Source: Paractinoplanes abujensis
GTDB taxonomy: Bacteria > Actinomycetota > Actinomycetes > Mycobacteriales > Micromonosporaceae
NCBI RefSeq assembly: GCF_014204895.1
Contig: NZ_JACHMF010000001.1
Location: 248,001 to 312,000, forward strand
Reading direction: 5' to 3'
Length of the DNA: 64,000 nucleotides
Shown here: positions 42,750 to 50,804 of the stretch, one piece after another
How positions within the stretch are numbered: position 1 is the first letter of the stretch
Layout: every line of letters starts with the position of its first letter
Program-made: the position numbers and the translations under genes
The notes under the pieces: model-generated
Databases searched by the model: none
Seen by the model: the letters and a program-made list of their open reading frames with translations, nothing else
What the model was told of the DNA's origin: nothing

Positions 42750-44756
42750 TCAGGCGGTCGTGCAGACCTTGCCGTTGAGGGTGAACACCTCGGGCAGCAC
42801 GTTGGGCCCGCTGTAGTTGCCGACGTAGCCGACGTTGGTGGTGGCGCCCGCGGCCAGCGCGTTTTCGCTGGTGACGCGGACGGTGCGGCCGTCCGCGGTC
42901 CAGGTGGCGTTCCAGCCGCTGCCCAGGCTCTGCCACGAGCGGGGCCACGCGAACGTCAGCGTCCAGTTCGTGACGGGCGCCCCCGTGTTGTTGGTGATGT
43001 CGATCGAGCCGACGTACCCGTTGCCCCAGTCGTTGGTGTCGCGCAGCTTCACCGTGCAGGGCGCGTCGGCCGGGGTTCCGGTCGTGAACGTCAGCGGCGG
43101 CGAGGCGGCCGAGGTGCGACCGGAGTTGTCACGGGCCACGACGTTGATCGTGTAGCGCTTGCCGGGCTCGAGGTTGCGTACGGTCAGGGACGTCGACGTC
43201 GTCTCGCCCAGCTGGGAACCGGCGCTGTAGACCTCGTATTTGAGCCCGGAACCGGCCGAGGGCCACGAGATCGTCGCCGTGCGATCGGTCGTCGTCGCGG
43301 TGGGGCGGCCTACGGCGGGCAGCAGGGCGCCGCTGTTGGCCGAGTGCAGGGTGACCAGCGAGATCCCGTACGGGGGAATGGTCTGCCCGGTGGCACTGCC
43401 GGTGGTCGCCGTGGTCAGGCCGTCGGCGCCGTTGGTGTAGGTGGTCACGGCCGGCGCGCCCGCGGCCGGGGTGAAGCCGTGATAGTTCAGGGCCACCGTC
43501 CGCGCGTTGTCCGGGTCCTTGTTGATCAGCAGGACGGCCAGGTCACCGTTGGGGCGGCGGACGGCGTGCGAGGCGACCAGCGGGTCCCCGGTGCCGGCGG
43601 AGACGAACCGGTCGCCCGGGTGGGCGAAGGCGCCCATCAGCTTGAGCGCGTAGTACGGCGCGAACGGCGTGTTCAGCGGCGGCTGGCAGACCGTGTTGTC
43701 GGCGTTGCAGTTGCCGCTGGAGAGCAGCCCGAAGTCGTTGTAGTCGGTCTGCCCGGCCACGGTCGACACCGTGCCGAGGCCGTTGTGGACGTTCCACCAG
43801 TGCACGGTGAACACGCCTTGGGCCAGTAGCCCGCTGTAGACGTCGGCCAGGAACAGCGCGCCGGGCTGGGTGTTGCGGCCGACGTCGACGTTCGTCTCGG
43901 TCATGCTGATCTGAATGCGGTCGGCGTTCTGGCCGGCGTACCGGGAGATCTGCTGCCGCAGCAGGTGGACCGCGTCCTGGATGTGGCTGCTCTTGGTGAG
44001 CGTCTCGGCCGCGGAGGAGCCGCCGGGATACCAGTGCACGTCGACGAAGTCGATGGCCGCGCCGGCCCGGGTCAGCACCTCGGCGTTCCAGGTGCCCGTG
44101 TCGCCGGTGCCGACGATGCCGTCGGGCCAGTTGCCCGGCATGGTGAGCACGGCGCCGACTTTGATGCTGGGGTCGACGGCCTTCATGGCCTGCGAGTACG
44201 CGACGACGTTGGCCGCGTATTCCTTCGGGCTCTTGTCGGCGTGGTTGTCGGCCTCCCACTCGGAGCCGTAGTGCCCGTTGCCGTAGTTCTCGTTGCCGAT
44301 CGTCCAGAACCGGGCGCCGTACCCCTTGGTGATGTTGGCGTAGCGCACCCAGTCGGCGGCCTCCTGGGCCGTGCCCGTGCCGTAGTTCGCGATGATCATC
44401 GGCTCGGCCCCGGTGCGCCGCGCCCCGGCCATGAACGTGTCGAAGTCGGTGCCGGGGGCGACGTAGCCGCCGGGCGCGGTGTGGTCGCGCCAGTGGTAGA
44501 TGTCGGCGTAGGAGCCGCCCGGGTAGCGCAGCATCTGCACGCCGGCGTCCTTGAGCAGGTCGGACACGGCCGGGGTGCCGAGCTGGGAGTCCCAGATGGC
44601 GTGGTTGACGCCGAGGGCGCCGGTCGCGACGGGGGCGAGCCCGGCCCGCACGTCGACGTCGACGTGGACGGGGTCGGCCGGGGCGCCGAGGGCGGGGGAG
44701 GGCGGGGCGAGCGCGACCGCCACGAGCAGGAGGGCGCTCAGGAGGGATCTCTTCAC
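42750..44756 (-). CDS. Secreted clan GH-A glycosidase with Fn3 and CBM2
   Basis: A 668-aa exported enzyme; GTG 44756 with GGAG upstream. Signal peptide ends near PALGAP. The barrel (about 30-400) resembles GH51/GH39-type arabinofuranosidase-like proteins: WTIGNENYG carries the acid/base Glu and MTETNVDVG the nucleophile Glu; LRYPGGSYAD lies early. A beta-sandwich (about 400-460), a fibronectin type III domain (about 475-565) and a C-terminal cellulose-binding CBM2 (about 570-668, with paired Cys and surface Trp) follow. It probably removes side chains or oligosaccharides from plant cell walls while bound to cellulose. An exact CebR-box sequence 24 nt upstream fits control by cellobiose. Confidence 0.85.
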   Translation of the reverse strand: MKRSLLSALLLVAVALAPPSPALGAPADPVHVDVDVRAGLAPVATGALGVNHAIWDSQLGTPAVSDLLKDAGVQMLRYPGGSYADIYHWRDHTAPGGYVAPGTDFDTFMAGARRTGAEPMIIANYGTGTAQEAADWVRYANITKGYGARFWTIGNENYGNGHYGSEWEADNHADKSPKEYAANVVAYSQAMKAVDPSIKVGAVLTMPGNWPDGIVGTGDTGTWNAEVLTRAGAAIDFVDVHWYPGGSSAAETLTKSSHIQDAVHLLRQQISRYAGQNADRIQISMTETNVDVGRNTQPGALFLADVYSGLLAQGVFTVHWWNVHNGLGTVSTVAGQTDYNDFGLLSSGNCNADNTVCQPPLNTPFAPYYALKLMGAFAHPGDRFVSAGTGDPLVASHAVRRPNGDLAVLLINKDPDNARTVALNYHGFTPAAGAPAVTTYTNGADGLTTATTGSATGQTIPPYGISLVTLHSANSGALLPAVGRPTATTTDRTATISWPSAGSGLKYEVYSAGSQLGETTSTSLTVRNLEPGKRYTINVVARDNSGRTSAASPPLTFTTGTPADAPCTVKLRDTNDWGNGYVGSIDITNNTGAPVTNWTLTFAWPRSWQSLGSGWNATWTADGRTVRVTSENALAAGATTNVGYVGNYSGPNVLPEVFTLNGKVCTTA

Positions 44757-44780
44757 AGGACTCTCCGCAGAGTGAACGAA

Positions 44781-44794
44781 TGGGAGCGCTCCCA
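44781..44794. promoter_or_regulatory. CebR-box palindrome TGGGAGCGCTCCCA
   Basis: Identical to the known 14-bp operator of the cellulose-utilisation repressor CebR of Streptomyces. It lies 24 nt upstream of the GTG of the CBM2-containing glycosidase, an ideal position for cellobiose-relieved repression. The CebR-type gene is not in this window. Confidence 0.85.
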
Positions 44795-44810
44795 TCGTCG
44801 GCGTACGGAG

Positions 44811-44822
44811 TGACAACTGTCA
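44811..44822. promoter_or_regulatory. Palindrome TGACAACTGTCA
   Basis: Twelve-bp sequence with perfect 5-bp arms, 16 nt beyond the CebR box and sharing the TGACAA half-site of the palindromes at 33846 and 34187. It could be a second regulator site or the -35 area of the glycosidase promoter. Confidence 0.4.
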
Positions 44823-44835
44823 ATGAACGGCCGAG

Positions 44836-46485
44836 TCAGGATCCGTACACGACGAAACCCGCCCAGAAATACGGGTCGGCCAACCCCTTTTCCGTACGCA
44901 ACCAGTGCTGGCTCCGCCGCAACGCCAGCGCGACGTCCTCGGCCGCCCCGCGTCGCCGCAGAAGCGCCAGCTCCCGATAGAACCGCCCTGCCATCAGCGC
45001 GGTCACCCGCCCGTCGACCGGCCACAACGTGCTCACGACAGCCGCCACCCCGGCCGCGAGCAGCGTGCCGGGCCACCCGATCGTGTCGTCCGGGCCGGTC
45101 GGGCACGCGCTCAGAAACACCAGGCGCGCCTGCAACGGCGGCAGAGCCCGTACGTCGGCCGGCGTGACCTCACCCCCGGTCAGCACCAGCCGTGTCGGCT
45201 CGGCCTCGGTCCGGTCGTCGAACCCGGGGCAGGCCAGGTGGGCATACCGGCACCCCGGCAACTCCCGCAGCAACGCCGCCCGGGTCGCCTCGCCCGCCAT
45301 CAGCACCGCGGCCGTGCCCCCGAACGAGCCCTCCACCTCGGCCGCCTCGGCCCGGCTGCGCTCCGGATCCGCGAAGATGACAGCCCCACCCGGCTCGGCC
45401 TCGCTCGCCCGCCGTCGGCTCTCACCGGCCATCGCAGCCGACGACGCCAGCGACAACGTCAGCAGGTCGCCCACCGGCACCCGCTCACCGGTCGCGGGGT
45501 CGGTGACTTCCGCCGCGGCCCACGGATACCAGGTGGCGGCCCCGGTGGCCACGACGGTCAGCCGTTCCTCGCCGTCCCGGTGCAGCGCGTCGACCACCGG
45601 TTGCAGCAGACGCCCGAGCGGCCCGGCCACCCGCCGTACGGCATCGGTCGGCGCCCCACCCGGCCGCTCGTCCGGCGGGGCGACAGTCCGCTCGTCCGGC
45701 TGGTGAAAGATCGCGACGTCGACCTGCCCGCCGCGCGCCAACAGCACCGCGGTCCCCGTCGACGCGGGAAGCACGTACGCGACCGGAAAGTCGACGCGGC
45801 CGGCGAGAACATCGCCCCCGAAGGCACGCACCCGGGTGCGCTCCACCAGGTCGACCGCGGCTCCGGCCTCACCACGGCGGGCCAGCGCGTACGCCGCCTG
45901 CCGGGCCGGTTCCAGCGTCTCGGCGATCAGCAGCTGGGCTTCCGCGAACCCGCCCGGCAGATCGGACAGGGCGAGCGCCAAGGTCTCCGCCGCCGTGAGC
46001 TGCCCCTCGGGGTCGCCGAGTTCCGTCCACAGTCGCCGGCTGCGCCGGAGACAGTCGACGGCCCAGGCGGTCTGATCGCCCCGGCGGTGAAGCACCGACC
46101 CGATGGTGAACGACGCAGCCGCCCGCGCCGCCGTCAGCCCACCCTCCTCGAGCAGCCCGAGCGCCCGCCGAGCGACCGAGTCCCACCGCTGGGCGGGCGC
46201 ATCCAGGTGCTCGCTGAGCCACCGAACCAGCCGCAGCCCCTCCTCCCCGGCGAGCAGTCGCTCCCGCCCACCGACCTGTCGCGGATACGCACCACCCAGG
46301 ACAGATCGGGCCGCCTCGCCCGCGGTCGGCTGGTCCCGTCCGTCAGCCGACCCGCCCGTTCTGACAGGTGATCGCCCCCGTCCGCCCGCTGACCAGGGAT
46401 GCGCGTCCCCGGCGGTCGTCCGCTGCCGTCCGTCCGCCGGCCACAGACCCGCGCCCTCGACAGCTGACCGCTCCCATCCGTCCAC
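44836..46485 (-). CDS. CHAT-domain protein lacking the usual catalytic His
   Basis: A 549-aa protein. After a low-complexity N-terminus (1-60; true start uncertain, no good Shine-Dalgarno) come TPR-like helical pairs (about 80-215) and a C-terminal CHAT (caspase/separase-like) domain, about 225-549. The Cys motif is LSACPTG with Cys461. The His motif, usually ACHG, reads HLACPG: His416 is the conserved upstream His but the catalytic position is Pro420. The protein may be a pseudo-protease, or a re-wired one. TPR-CHAT proteins act as sensors or effectors in conflict systems. A TIR-like gene lies directly upstream on the same strand. Confidence 0.78.
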   Translation of the reverse strand: MDGWERSAVEGAGLWPADGRQRTTAGDAHPWSAGGRGRSPVRTGGSADGRDQPTAGEAARSVLGGAYPRQVGGRERLLAGEEGLRLVRWLSEHLDAPAQRWDSVARRALGLLEEGGLTAARAAASFTIGSVLHRRGDQTAWAVDCLRRSRRLWTELGDPEGQLTAAETLALALSDLPGGFAEAQLLIAETLEPARQAAYALARRGEAGAAVDLVERTRVRAFGGDVLAGRVDFPVAYVLPASTGTAVLLARGGQVDVAIFHQPDERTVAPPDERPGGAPTDAVRRVAGPLGRLLQPVVDALHRDGEERLTVVATGAATWYPWAAAEVTDPATGERVPVGDLLTLSLASSAAMAGESRRRASEAEPGGAVIFADPERSRAEAAEVEGSFGGTAAVLMAGEATRAALLRELPGCRYAHLACPGFDDRTEAEPTRLVLTGGEVTPADVRALPPLQARLVFLSACPTGPDDTIGWPGTLLAAGVAAVVSTLWPVDGRVTALMAGRFYRELALLRRRGAAEDVALALRRSQHWLRTEKGLADPYFWAGFVVYGS

Positions 46486-46749
46486 CAGGCGTCACCCCTT
46501 CCCCGTCACTGTTCTTTCTGACGGACAGACGACGGGGGAGGGGCCGGACGGGCGGCCGACGCGAGACGGGTGGACAGGTCAAGGCGGGATGGGCGGAGGC
46601 CCGTGATGGCAGGGCTCTCGAGTGGGCGGGGGGGCGATGGGGTGAACGGCGCGATGAGTGGGTGCGCGTGGAGGCCGGCATGCGATAGGTGCACGGCGCG
46701 ATAGCCCGGCGGCGGCGTGAGCCGGGCCGCCGCCGGGCGTGCGTAGGGG
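46486..46749. other. Spacer between CHAT and TIR genes
   Basis: 264 bp. It holds the terminator at 46704-46738. The remaining sequence should carry a promoter for the CHAT gene, but none is clear. No coding signal. Confidence 0.5.
46704..46738 (-). terminator. Terminator after the TIR-like gene
   Basis: Perfect 13-bp GC stem (46704-46716 with 46726-46738) around a 9-nt loop, 11 nt past the stop of the TIR-like gene. It implies that the CHAT gene is mostly transcribed on its own. Confidence 0.75.
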
Positions 46750-47292
46750 TCAGAACTTGCGGGTGTAGGCGTCCAGGTTCTGGAAGCGGGTCACGTCGAG
46801 CCAGTCGGTGCCCGTCGTGTCGACCGCGCACCCCGCCGACCGCAGCCGCCCGGCGATCTTGTTCAGGCTTTCCGGGGTGCCGTTGAAGTGGACGGTGTTG
46901 AGGCCGGCCATGTCCGAGGCGGGACGCAGCCGGCCGATCTCGATGATGACGGTGCGTTCGGGCTGCAGGGCCAGGGCCATGCCCGCCTCGATCAGCACGT
47001 TGGGCCGGGGCTGACCGGTCACCTCGACCTCGTACGACGGTTCGTCCGCACCTCGCAGCGACGGGTGCAGGCAGGCCCCGTCGTCGGGGGTCATCAGCAC
47101 CACGGCGGCCTGGTTGGTGGCGAAGCCTTCGCGCAGGATCTCGCCCATGTACGGCGTGGGTTTCCCCGTACGGCTGCGCACCTGCTCCCAGTCGAGCGGC
47201 CGCAGGTCGAGCGCCTGCAGGAACGCCCACAAGGCCTTCCTCGCCTGGTCGTCACGGCCATGGACCACAAATACGTCGCGTGCGTCAGGCAT
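46750..47292 (-). CDS. TIR-like NADase-type protein (CAP12/PCTIR group)
   Basis: A 180-aa single-domain protein of the TIR-like nucleotide-binding group found in CBASS and Pycsar effectors: VFVVHGRD at 7-14, AAVVLMTPDD at about 62-71 and NVLIEAG with Glu102, the position of the NAD-cleaving glutamate. These effectors are normally fused to a cyclic-nucleotide sensor (STING, SAVED or TM segments); here the TIR-like domain is alone and no cyclase is nearby. The start fits a leaderless mRNA, as TACTAT (47304-47299) ends 6 nt before the ATG. Possible immune effector paired with the CHAT gene; the pairing is inference. Confidence 0.8.
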   Translation of the reverse strand: MPDARDVFVVHGRDDQARKALWAFLQALDLRPLDWEQVRSRTGKPTPYMGEILREGFATNQAAVVLMTPDDGACLHPSLRGADEPSYEVEVTGQPRPNVLIEAGMALALQPERTVIIEIGRLRPASDMAGLNTVHFNGTPESLNKIAGRLRSAGCAVDTTGTDWLDVTRFQNLDAYTRKF

Positions 47293-47298
47293 GCGCCG

Positions 47299-47304
47299 AT
47301 AGTA
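47299..47304 (-). promoter_or_regulatory. -10 element TACTAT of a likely leaderless mRNA
   Basis: TACTAT on the minus strand ends 6 nt before the ATG of the TIR-like gene. No Shine-Dalgarno is present in the gap. Confidence 0.5.
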
Positions 47305-47314
47305 GTCAGCCCCG

Positions 47315-48286
47315 TCAGTAGCCGGACGGCAGCCGGGGCGTGTAATCGCCTTCGAGCGCGTCGGCCTCCTCGTCGGTCAGGTCGAGGTCGAGGGCCGCGA
47401 CGGCGTCGGTCAGATGATGCGACTTGGTGGGGCCGACGATCGGCGCGTCGACGACCGGGTTGCGCAGCACCCAGGCCAGCGCGACCTGGGCCATCGGCAC
47501 ACCACGGGCCTCGGCCACCCGGCGTACGGCGTCGACGATGGGACGGTTCTCGTCGCCTTCGTAGCGTGCGTGCAGCGGGTCGACCTTGGCCCGTTGTGAG
47601 CCTCGCTCGTCCCACGGCCGGGCCAGGCGGCCCTTCGCGAGCGGGCTCCACGGCAGCGACCCGACGCCCTGGTCGGCCAGCAGGCCGAACATCTCCCGTT
47701 CCTCCTCGCGCTGCACCAGGCTGTACTGGTTCTGCATGCTCACGAATCTGGTCCAGCCGCCGAGGTCGGCCGCGTGCTGCAGTTTGGCGAACTGCCAGGC
47801 CCACATCGAGGACGCGCCGAGGTAGCGGACCTTGCCCGCCCGTACGACGTCGTGCAGAGCCTCCATCGTCTCCTCGACCGGCGTCTCCGGGTCGAATCGG
47901 TGGATCTGGTAGAGGTCGAGGTAGTCCGTGCCGAGCCGGGCCAGCGAGTTGTCGATCTGCTGGAGGATGGCCCGGCGGGACAGGCCCCGGCCGCCCGGTC
48001 CGTCACCCACCGGGAAGAAGACTTTGCTGGCCAGCACGATCGAGTCGCGGTCGGTGTATTTGCGGATGGCCCGGCCGACCACCTCCTCCGACGTGCCGTC
48101 ACTGTACGTGTTGGCCGTGTCCCAGAAGGTGATGCCCAGCTCGAGGGCCTGCCGGAAGATCGGTTCGGCGGCGGTGTCGTCGAGCGTCCACTGGTTGCTG
48201 CCGCGGTCGGGCTCCCCGAAGCTCATGCATCCCAGCGCGATGCGGCTGACCTTCAGACCCGAACTTCCCAGACGCGTGTACTCCAT
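47315..48286 (-). CDS. Aldo/keto reductase
   Basis: A 323-aa cytoplasmic NADPH-dependent oxidoreductase of the AKR superfamily (YajO/Tas-like). Catalytic tetrad visible: Asp in FWDTANTYSDG, Tyr in the same segment, Lys in ASKVFFP and His in DLYQIHRFD. The cofactor-binding SPLAKGRLA and IVGPTKSHHL segments are present. It reduces aldehydes or ketones; physiological substrate unknown. The ATG at 48286 has no strong Shine-Dalgarno, but TAGGTT (48299-48294) lies 7 nt upstream, again fitting a leaderless transcript. Confidence 0.9.
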   Translation of the reverse strand: MEYTRLGSSGLKVSRIALGCMSFGEPDRGSNQWTLDDTAAEPIFRQALELGITFWDTANTYSDGTSEEVVGRAIRKYTDRDSIVLASKVFFPVGDGPGGRGLSRRAILQQIDNSLARLGTDYLDLYQIHRFDPETPVEETMEALHDVVRAGKVRYLGASSMWAWQFAKLQHAADLGGWTRFVSMQNQYSLVQREEEREMFGLLADQGVGSLPWSPLAKGRLARPWDERGSQRAKVDPLHARYEGDENRPIVDAVRRVAEARGVPMAQVALAWVLRNPVVDAPIVGPTKSHHLTDAVAALDLDLTDEEADALEGDYTPRLPSGY

Positions 48287-48293
48287 GCCGCCC

Positions 48294-48299
48294 AACCTA
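48294..48299 (-). promoter_or_regulatory. -10 element TAGGTT of a likely leaderless mRNA
   Basis: On the minus strand TAGGTT ends 7 nt before the aldo/keto reductase ATG. Confidence 0.4.
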
Positions 48300-48353
48300 T
48301 GCCGGTCGGGCCGAGGGCGCATGGGCTCGCGGCGGGCGGGTAGTCGGGAGCCC

Positions 48354-48560
48354 ATGAGCGAAGAAACCGGTGTCTGGCGCGACGAGAACAAACTGCCGTT
48401 GTCCGAGTTGAAGCAGGCGATGGCCACCAACTCGCAGGACGGGCAGGTCGACGATCTGACGGGCGAGGACGCGGGCGCCGCCTCCGCCCCGGGCAGCGAC
48501 CGGGTGCTGCCGCCGTCGCCGGACGGCACCACCGCCGACGGCCGGAGCGGGCCCAACTGA
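48354..48560 (+). CDS. Small acidic hypothetical protein
   Basis: A 68-aa, Asp/Glu/Gly/Pro-rich protein, probably unstructured after the first 30 residues. The N-terminal part (VWRDENKLPLSELKQAM) could form one helix. It has no signal peptide or membrane segment. GGGAG lies close upstream of the ATG. Codon third positions are largely G/C, which supports coding. Function unknown; the next gene is glgX, 94 nt downstream. Confidence 0.55.
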   Translation: MSEETGVWRDENKLPLSELKQAMATNSQDGQVDDLTGEDAGAASAPGSDRVLPPSPDGTTADGRSGPN

Positions 48561-48654
48561 CCGTAAGAGTGGTCTACGACTCGCCGGCGGTGAATCGGGC
48601 CGGAAATGGGTAAGCGCGCGTCGCCATGTTCGCGAGAGAGACGAGTCGTCACCC

Positions 48655-50760
48655 ATGAAGATCTGGCCCGGTTCGCCGTACCCGCTGGGCGCGTCCTACG
48701 ACGGCGGCGGCACCAACTTCGCCCTGTTCTCGGAGGCTGCTGAGCGGGTCGAGCTGTGCCTGTTCGACGAGGACGGCACCGAGACCCGCATCGACCTGCC
48801 CGAGCGGGAGGCGATGGTGTGGCACGGCTACCTCCCGCGCATCGTGCCCGGCCAGCGTTACGGCTACCGCGTGCACGGTCCGAACGACCCGTCCGCCGGT
48901 CTCCGCTGCAACCCCAGCAAGCTGCTGCTCGACCCGTACGCCAAGGCGATCGACGGCCACTACGAGTGGAACGAGGCGCTGTTCTCGTACCGGTTCGACG
49001 ACCACGACGCGTACAACGACGAGGACTCGGCCCCGTACGCGATGAAGTCCGTGGTGATCAACCCGTACTTCGACTGGGCCAACGACCGCCCGCTGCGCAT
49101 CCCGTTCCACCAGACGGTGATCTACGAGGCGCACGTCAAGGGCATGACCGAGCGCAACCCGCACGTCCCCGAGGACGTCCGGGGCACGTATTCCGGCCTG
49201 GCCCACCCGGCGATGATCAAGCACTTCAAGGAGCTCGGCGTGACCGCCGTCGAGCTCATGCCGGTGCACCAGTTCGTGCACGACAGCAACCTGGTCGAGC
49301 GCGGGCAGCGCAACTACTGGGGTTACAACACCATCGGCTTCTTCGCCCCGCACAACGACTACGCCTCGTTCGGCGGCCGCGGCGGACAGGTGCAGGAGTT
49401 CAAGTCGATGGTCAAGGCGCTGCACCAGGCCGGCATCGAGGTCATCCTGGATGTGGTCTACAACCACACGGCCGAGGGCAACCACCTCGGGCCGACCCTG
49501 TCGTTCCGCGGCATCGACAACCCGGCCTACTACCGGCTCGTCGAGGAGGACAAGCAGTACTACTACGACACCACCGGCACCGGGAACAGCCTCAACGTCC
49601 GGCACCACGAGTCGCTGCGGCTGATCATGGACTCGCTGCGCTACTGGGTCACCGAGATGCACGTCGACGGTTTCCGGTTCGACCTGGCGGCGTCGCTGGC
49701 CCGCGACTTCCACGAGGTGAACCGGCTCGCGGCGTTCTTCGACCTGGTCAACCAGGACCCGATCGTGTCGCAGGTCAAGCTGATCGCCGAGCCGTGGGAC
49801 GTCGGCGACGGCGGCTACCAGGTCGGCGGGTTCCCGCCCCTCTGGACCGAGTGGAACGGCAAATACCGCGACTCGGTACGGGATTTCTGGCGCGGTGAGC
49901 CGTCCGGGCTCGGCGAGTTCGCCTCCCGCTTCGCGGGCAGTTCCGACCTGTACGAGATCGACGGCCGGCGCCCCATCGCCTCGATCAACTTCGTCACGGC
50001 CCACGACGGCTTCACGCTGGAGGACCTGGTCTCCTACAACGAGAAGCACAATGACGCCAACGGCGAGGACAACCGCGACGGCGAAAGCCACAACCGCTCG
50101 TGGAACAGCGGCGTGGAGGGGCCGACCGACGACCCCGCCGTGATCGCGCTGCGCGAACGGCAGAAGCGCAACTTCCTGGCCACGCTGCTGCTGTCCCAGG
50201 GCGTTCCGATGATCGCCCACGGCGACGAGCTCGGGCGCACCCAGGGCGGCAACAACAACGTGTACGCCCAGGACAACGAGATCAGCTGGATCGACTGGGC
50301 CGACGCCCGTCACCACGACGTGCTCACCGTCTTCACCCGGCGGCTGACCCGCCTGCGGGCCGACCACCCGATCTTCCGCCGCCGCCGGTTCTTCACCGGT
50401 GAGCCCGCCGGCGACACGGGCCTGCCCGGCATCGCCTGGCTGCGCCACGACGGCAGCCCGATGCAGGAGCAGGACTGGGCCCCCGGCGCGGCCCGCACGC
50501 TGGCCGTGTTCCTCAACGGCCACGGCATCCCCGAGGCGGACGCCCTGGGTGAGCGGATCGTCGACGACTCGTTCCTGCTGCTGTTCAACGCCGCCCCCGA
50601 GGAGGTCGAGTTCACCCTGCCCGACCCGGCCTACGGCCAGGCGTGGGAGATCACCGTCGACACGGCCGACCCGCTGCTGGCCAAGGCGACCACGGCCAAG
50701 GCCCAGGAGGGTCTGCGCCTGGCCCCGCACGCCATGCTGGTGCTGCGCTGCGCGTACTGA
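48655..50760 (+). CDS. glgX: Glycogen debranching enzyme GlgX
   Basis: A 701-aa cytoplasmic isoamylase-type GH13 enzyme of the usual family length. The N-terminal CBM48 (about 5-130) precedes the barrel with [20 protein letters not shown] (nucleophile Asp), LIAEPWD (acid/base Glu) and VTAHDGF. The GlgX hallmark blocks [14 protein letters not shown] and [13 protein letters not shown] are present. It cleaves alpha-1,6 branches of phosphorylase-trimmed glycogen. No other glycogen gene is adjacent. The Shine-Dalgarno before ATG 48655 is weak. It ends at a strong terminator. Confidence 0.96.
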   Translation: MKIWPGSPYPLGASYDGGGTNFALFSEAAERVELCLFDEDGTETRIDLPEREAMVWHGYLPRIVPGQRYGYRVHGPNDPSAGLRCNPSKLLLDPYAKAIDGHYEWNEALFSYRFDDHDAYNDEDSAPYAMKSVVINPYFDWANDRPLRIPFHQTVIYEAHVKGMTERNPHVPEDVRGTYSGLAHPAMIKHFKELGVTAVELMPVHQFVHDSNLVERGQRNYWGYNTIGFFAPHNDYASFGGRGGQVQEFKSMVKALHQAGIEVILDVVYNHTAEGNHLGPTLSFRGIDNPAYYRLVEEDKQYYYDTTGTGNSLNVRHHESLRLIMDSLRYWVTEMHVDGFRFDLAASLARDFHEVNRLAAFFDLVNQDPIVSQVKLIAEPWDVGDGGYQVGGFPPLWTEWNGKYRDSVRDFWRGEPSGLGEFASRFAGSSDLYEIDGRRPIASINFVTAHDGFTLEDLVSYNEKHNDANGEDNRDGESHNRSWNSGVEGPTDDPAVIALRERQKRNFLATLLLSQGVPMIAHGDELGRTQGGNNNVYAQDNEISWIDWADARHHDVLTVFTRRLTRLRADHPIFRRRRFFTGEPAGDTGLPGIAWLRHDGSPMQEQDWAPGAARTLAVFLNGHGIPEADALGERIVDDSFLLLFNAAPEEVEFTLPDPAYGQAWEITVDTADPLLAKATTAKAQEGLRLAPHAMLVLRCAY

Positions 50761-50766
50761 CCCGGC

Positions 50767-50798
50767 ACCGGCCCGCCGGGTGCGCCCGGCGGGCCGGT
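50767..50798. terminator. Bidirectional terminator between glgX and DUF6493 gene
   Basis: Perfect 14-bp stem (50767-50780 with 50785-50798) with the 4-nt loop TGCG, 6 nt from each of the two convergent stop codons. Confidence 0.85.
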
Positions 50799-50804
50799 GG
50801 CACC

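Noticed and set aside
46330..46520. Repeated CTGACC/GTCCGTCC-like words near the CHAT gene start, possible short repeat array
   Set aside because: Units are irregular in length and sequence, with no constant spacer; it looks like low-complexity coding sequence, not a CRISPR or iteron array.
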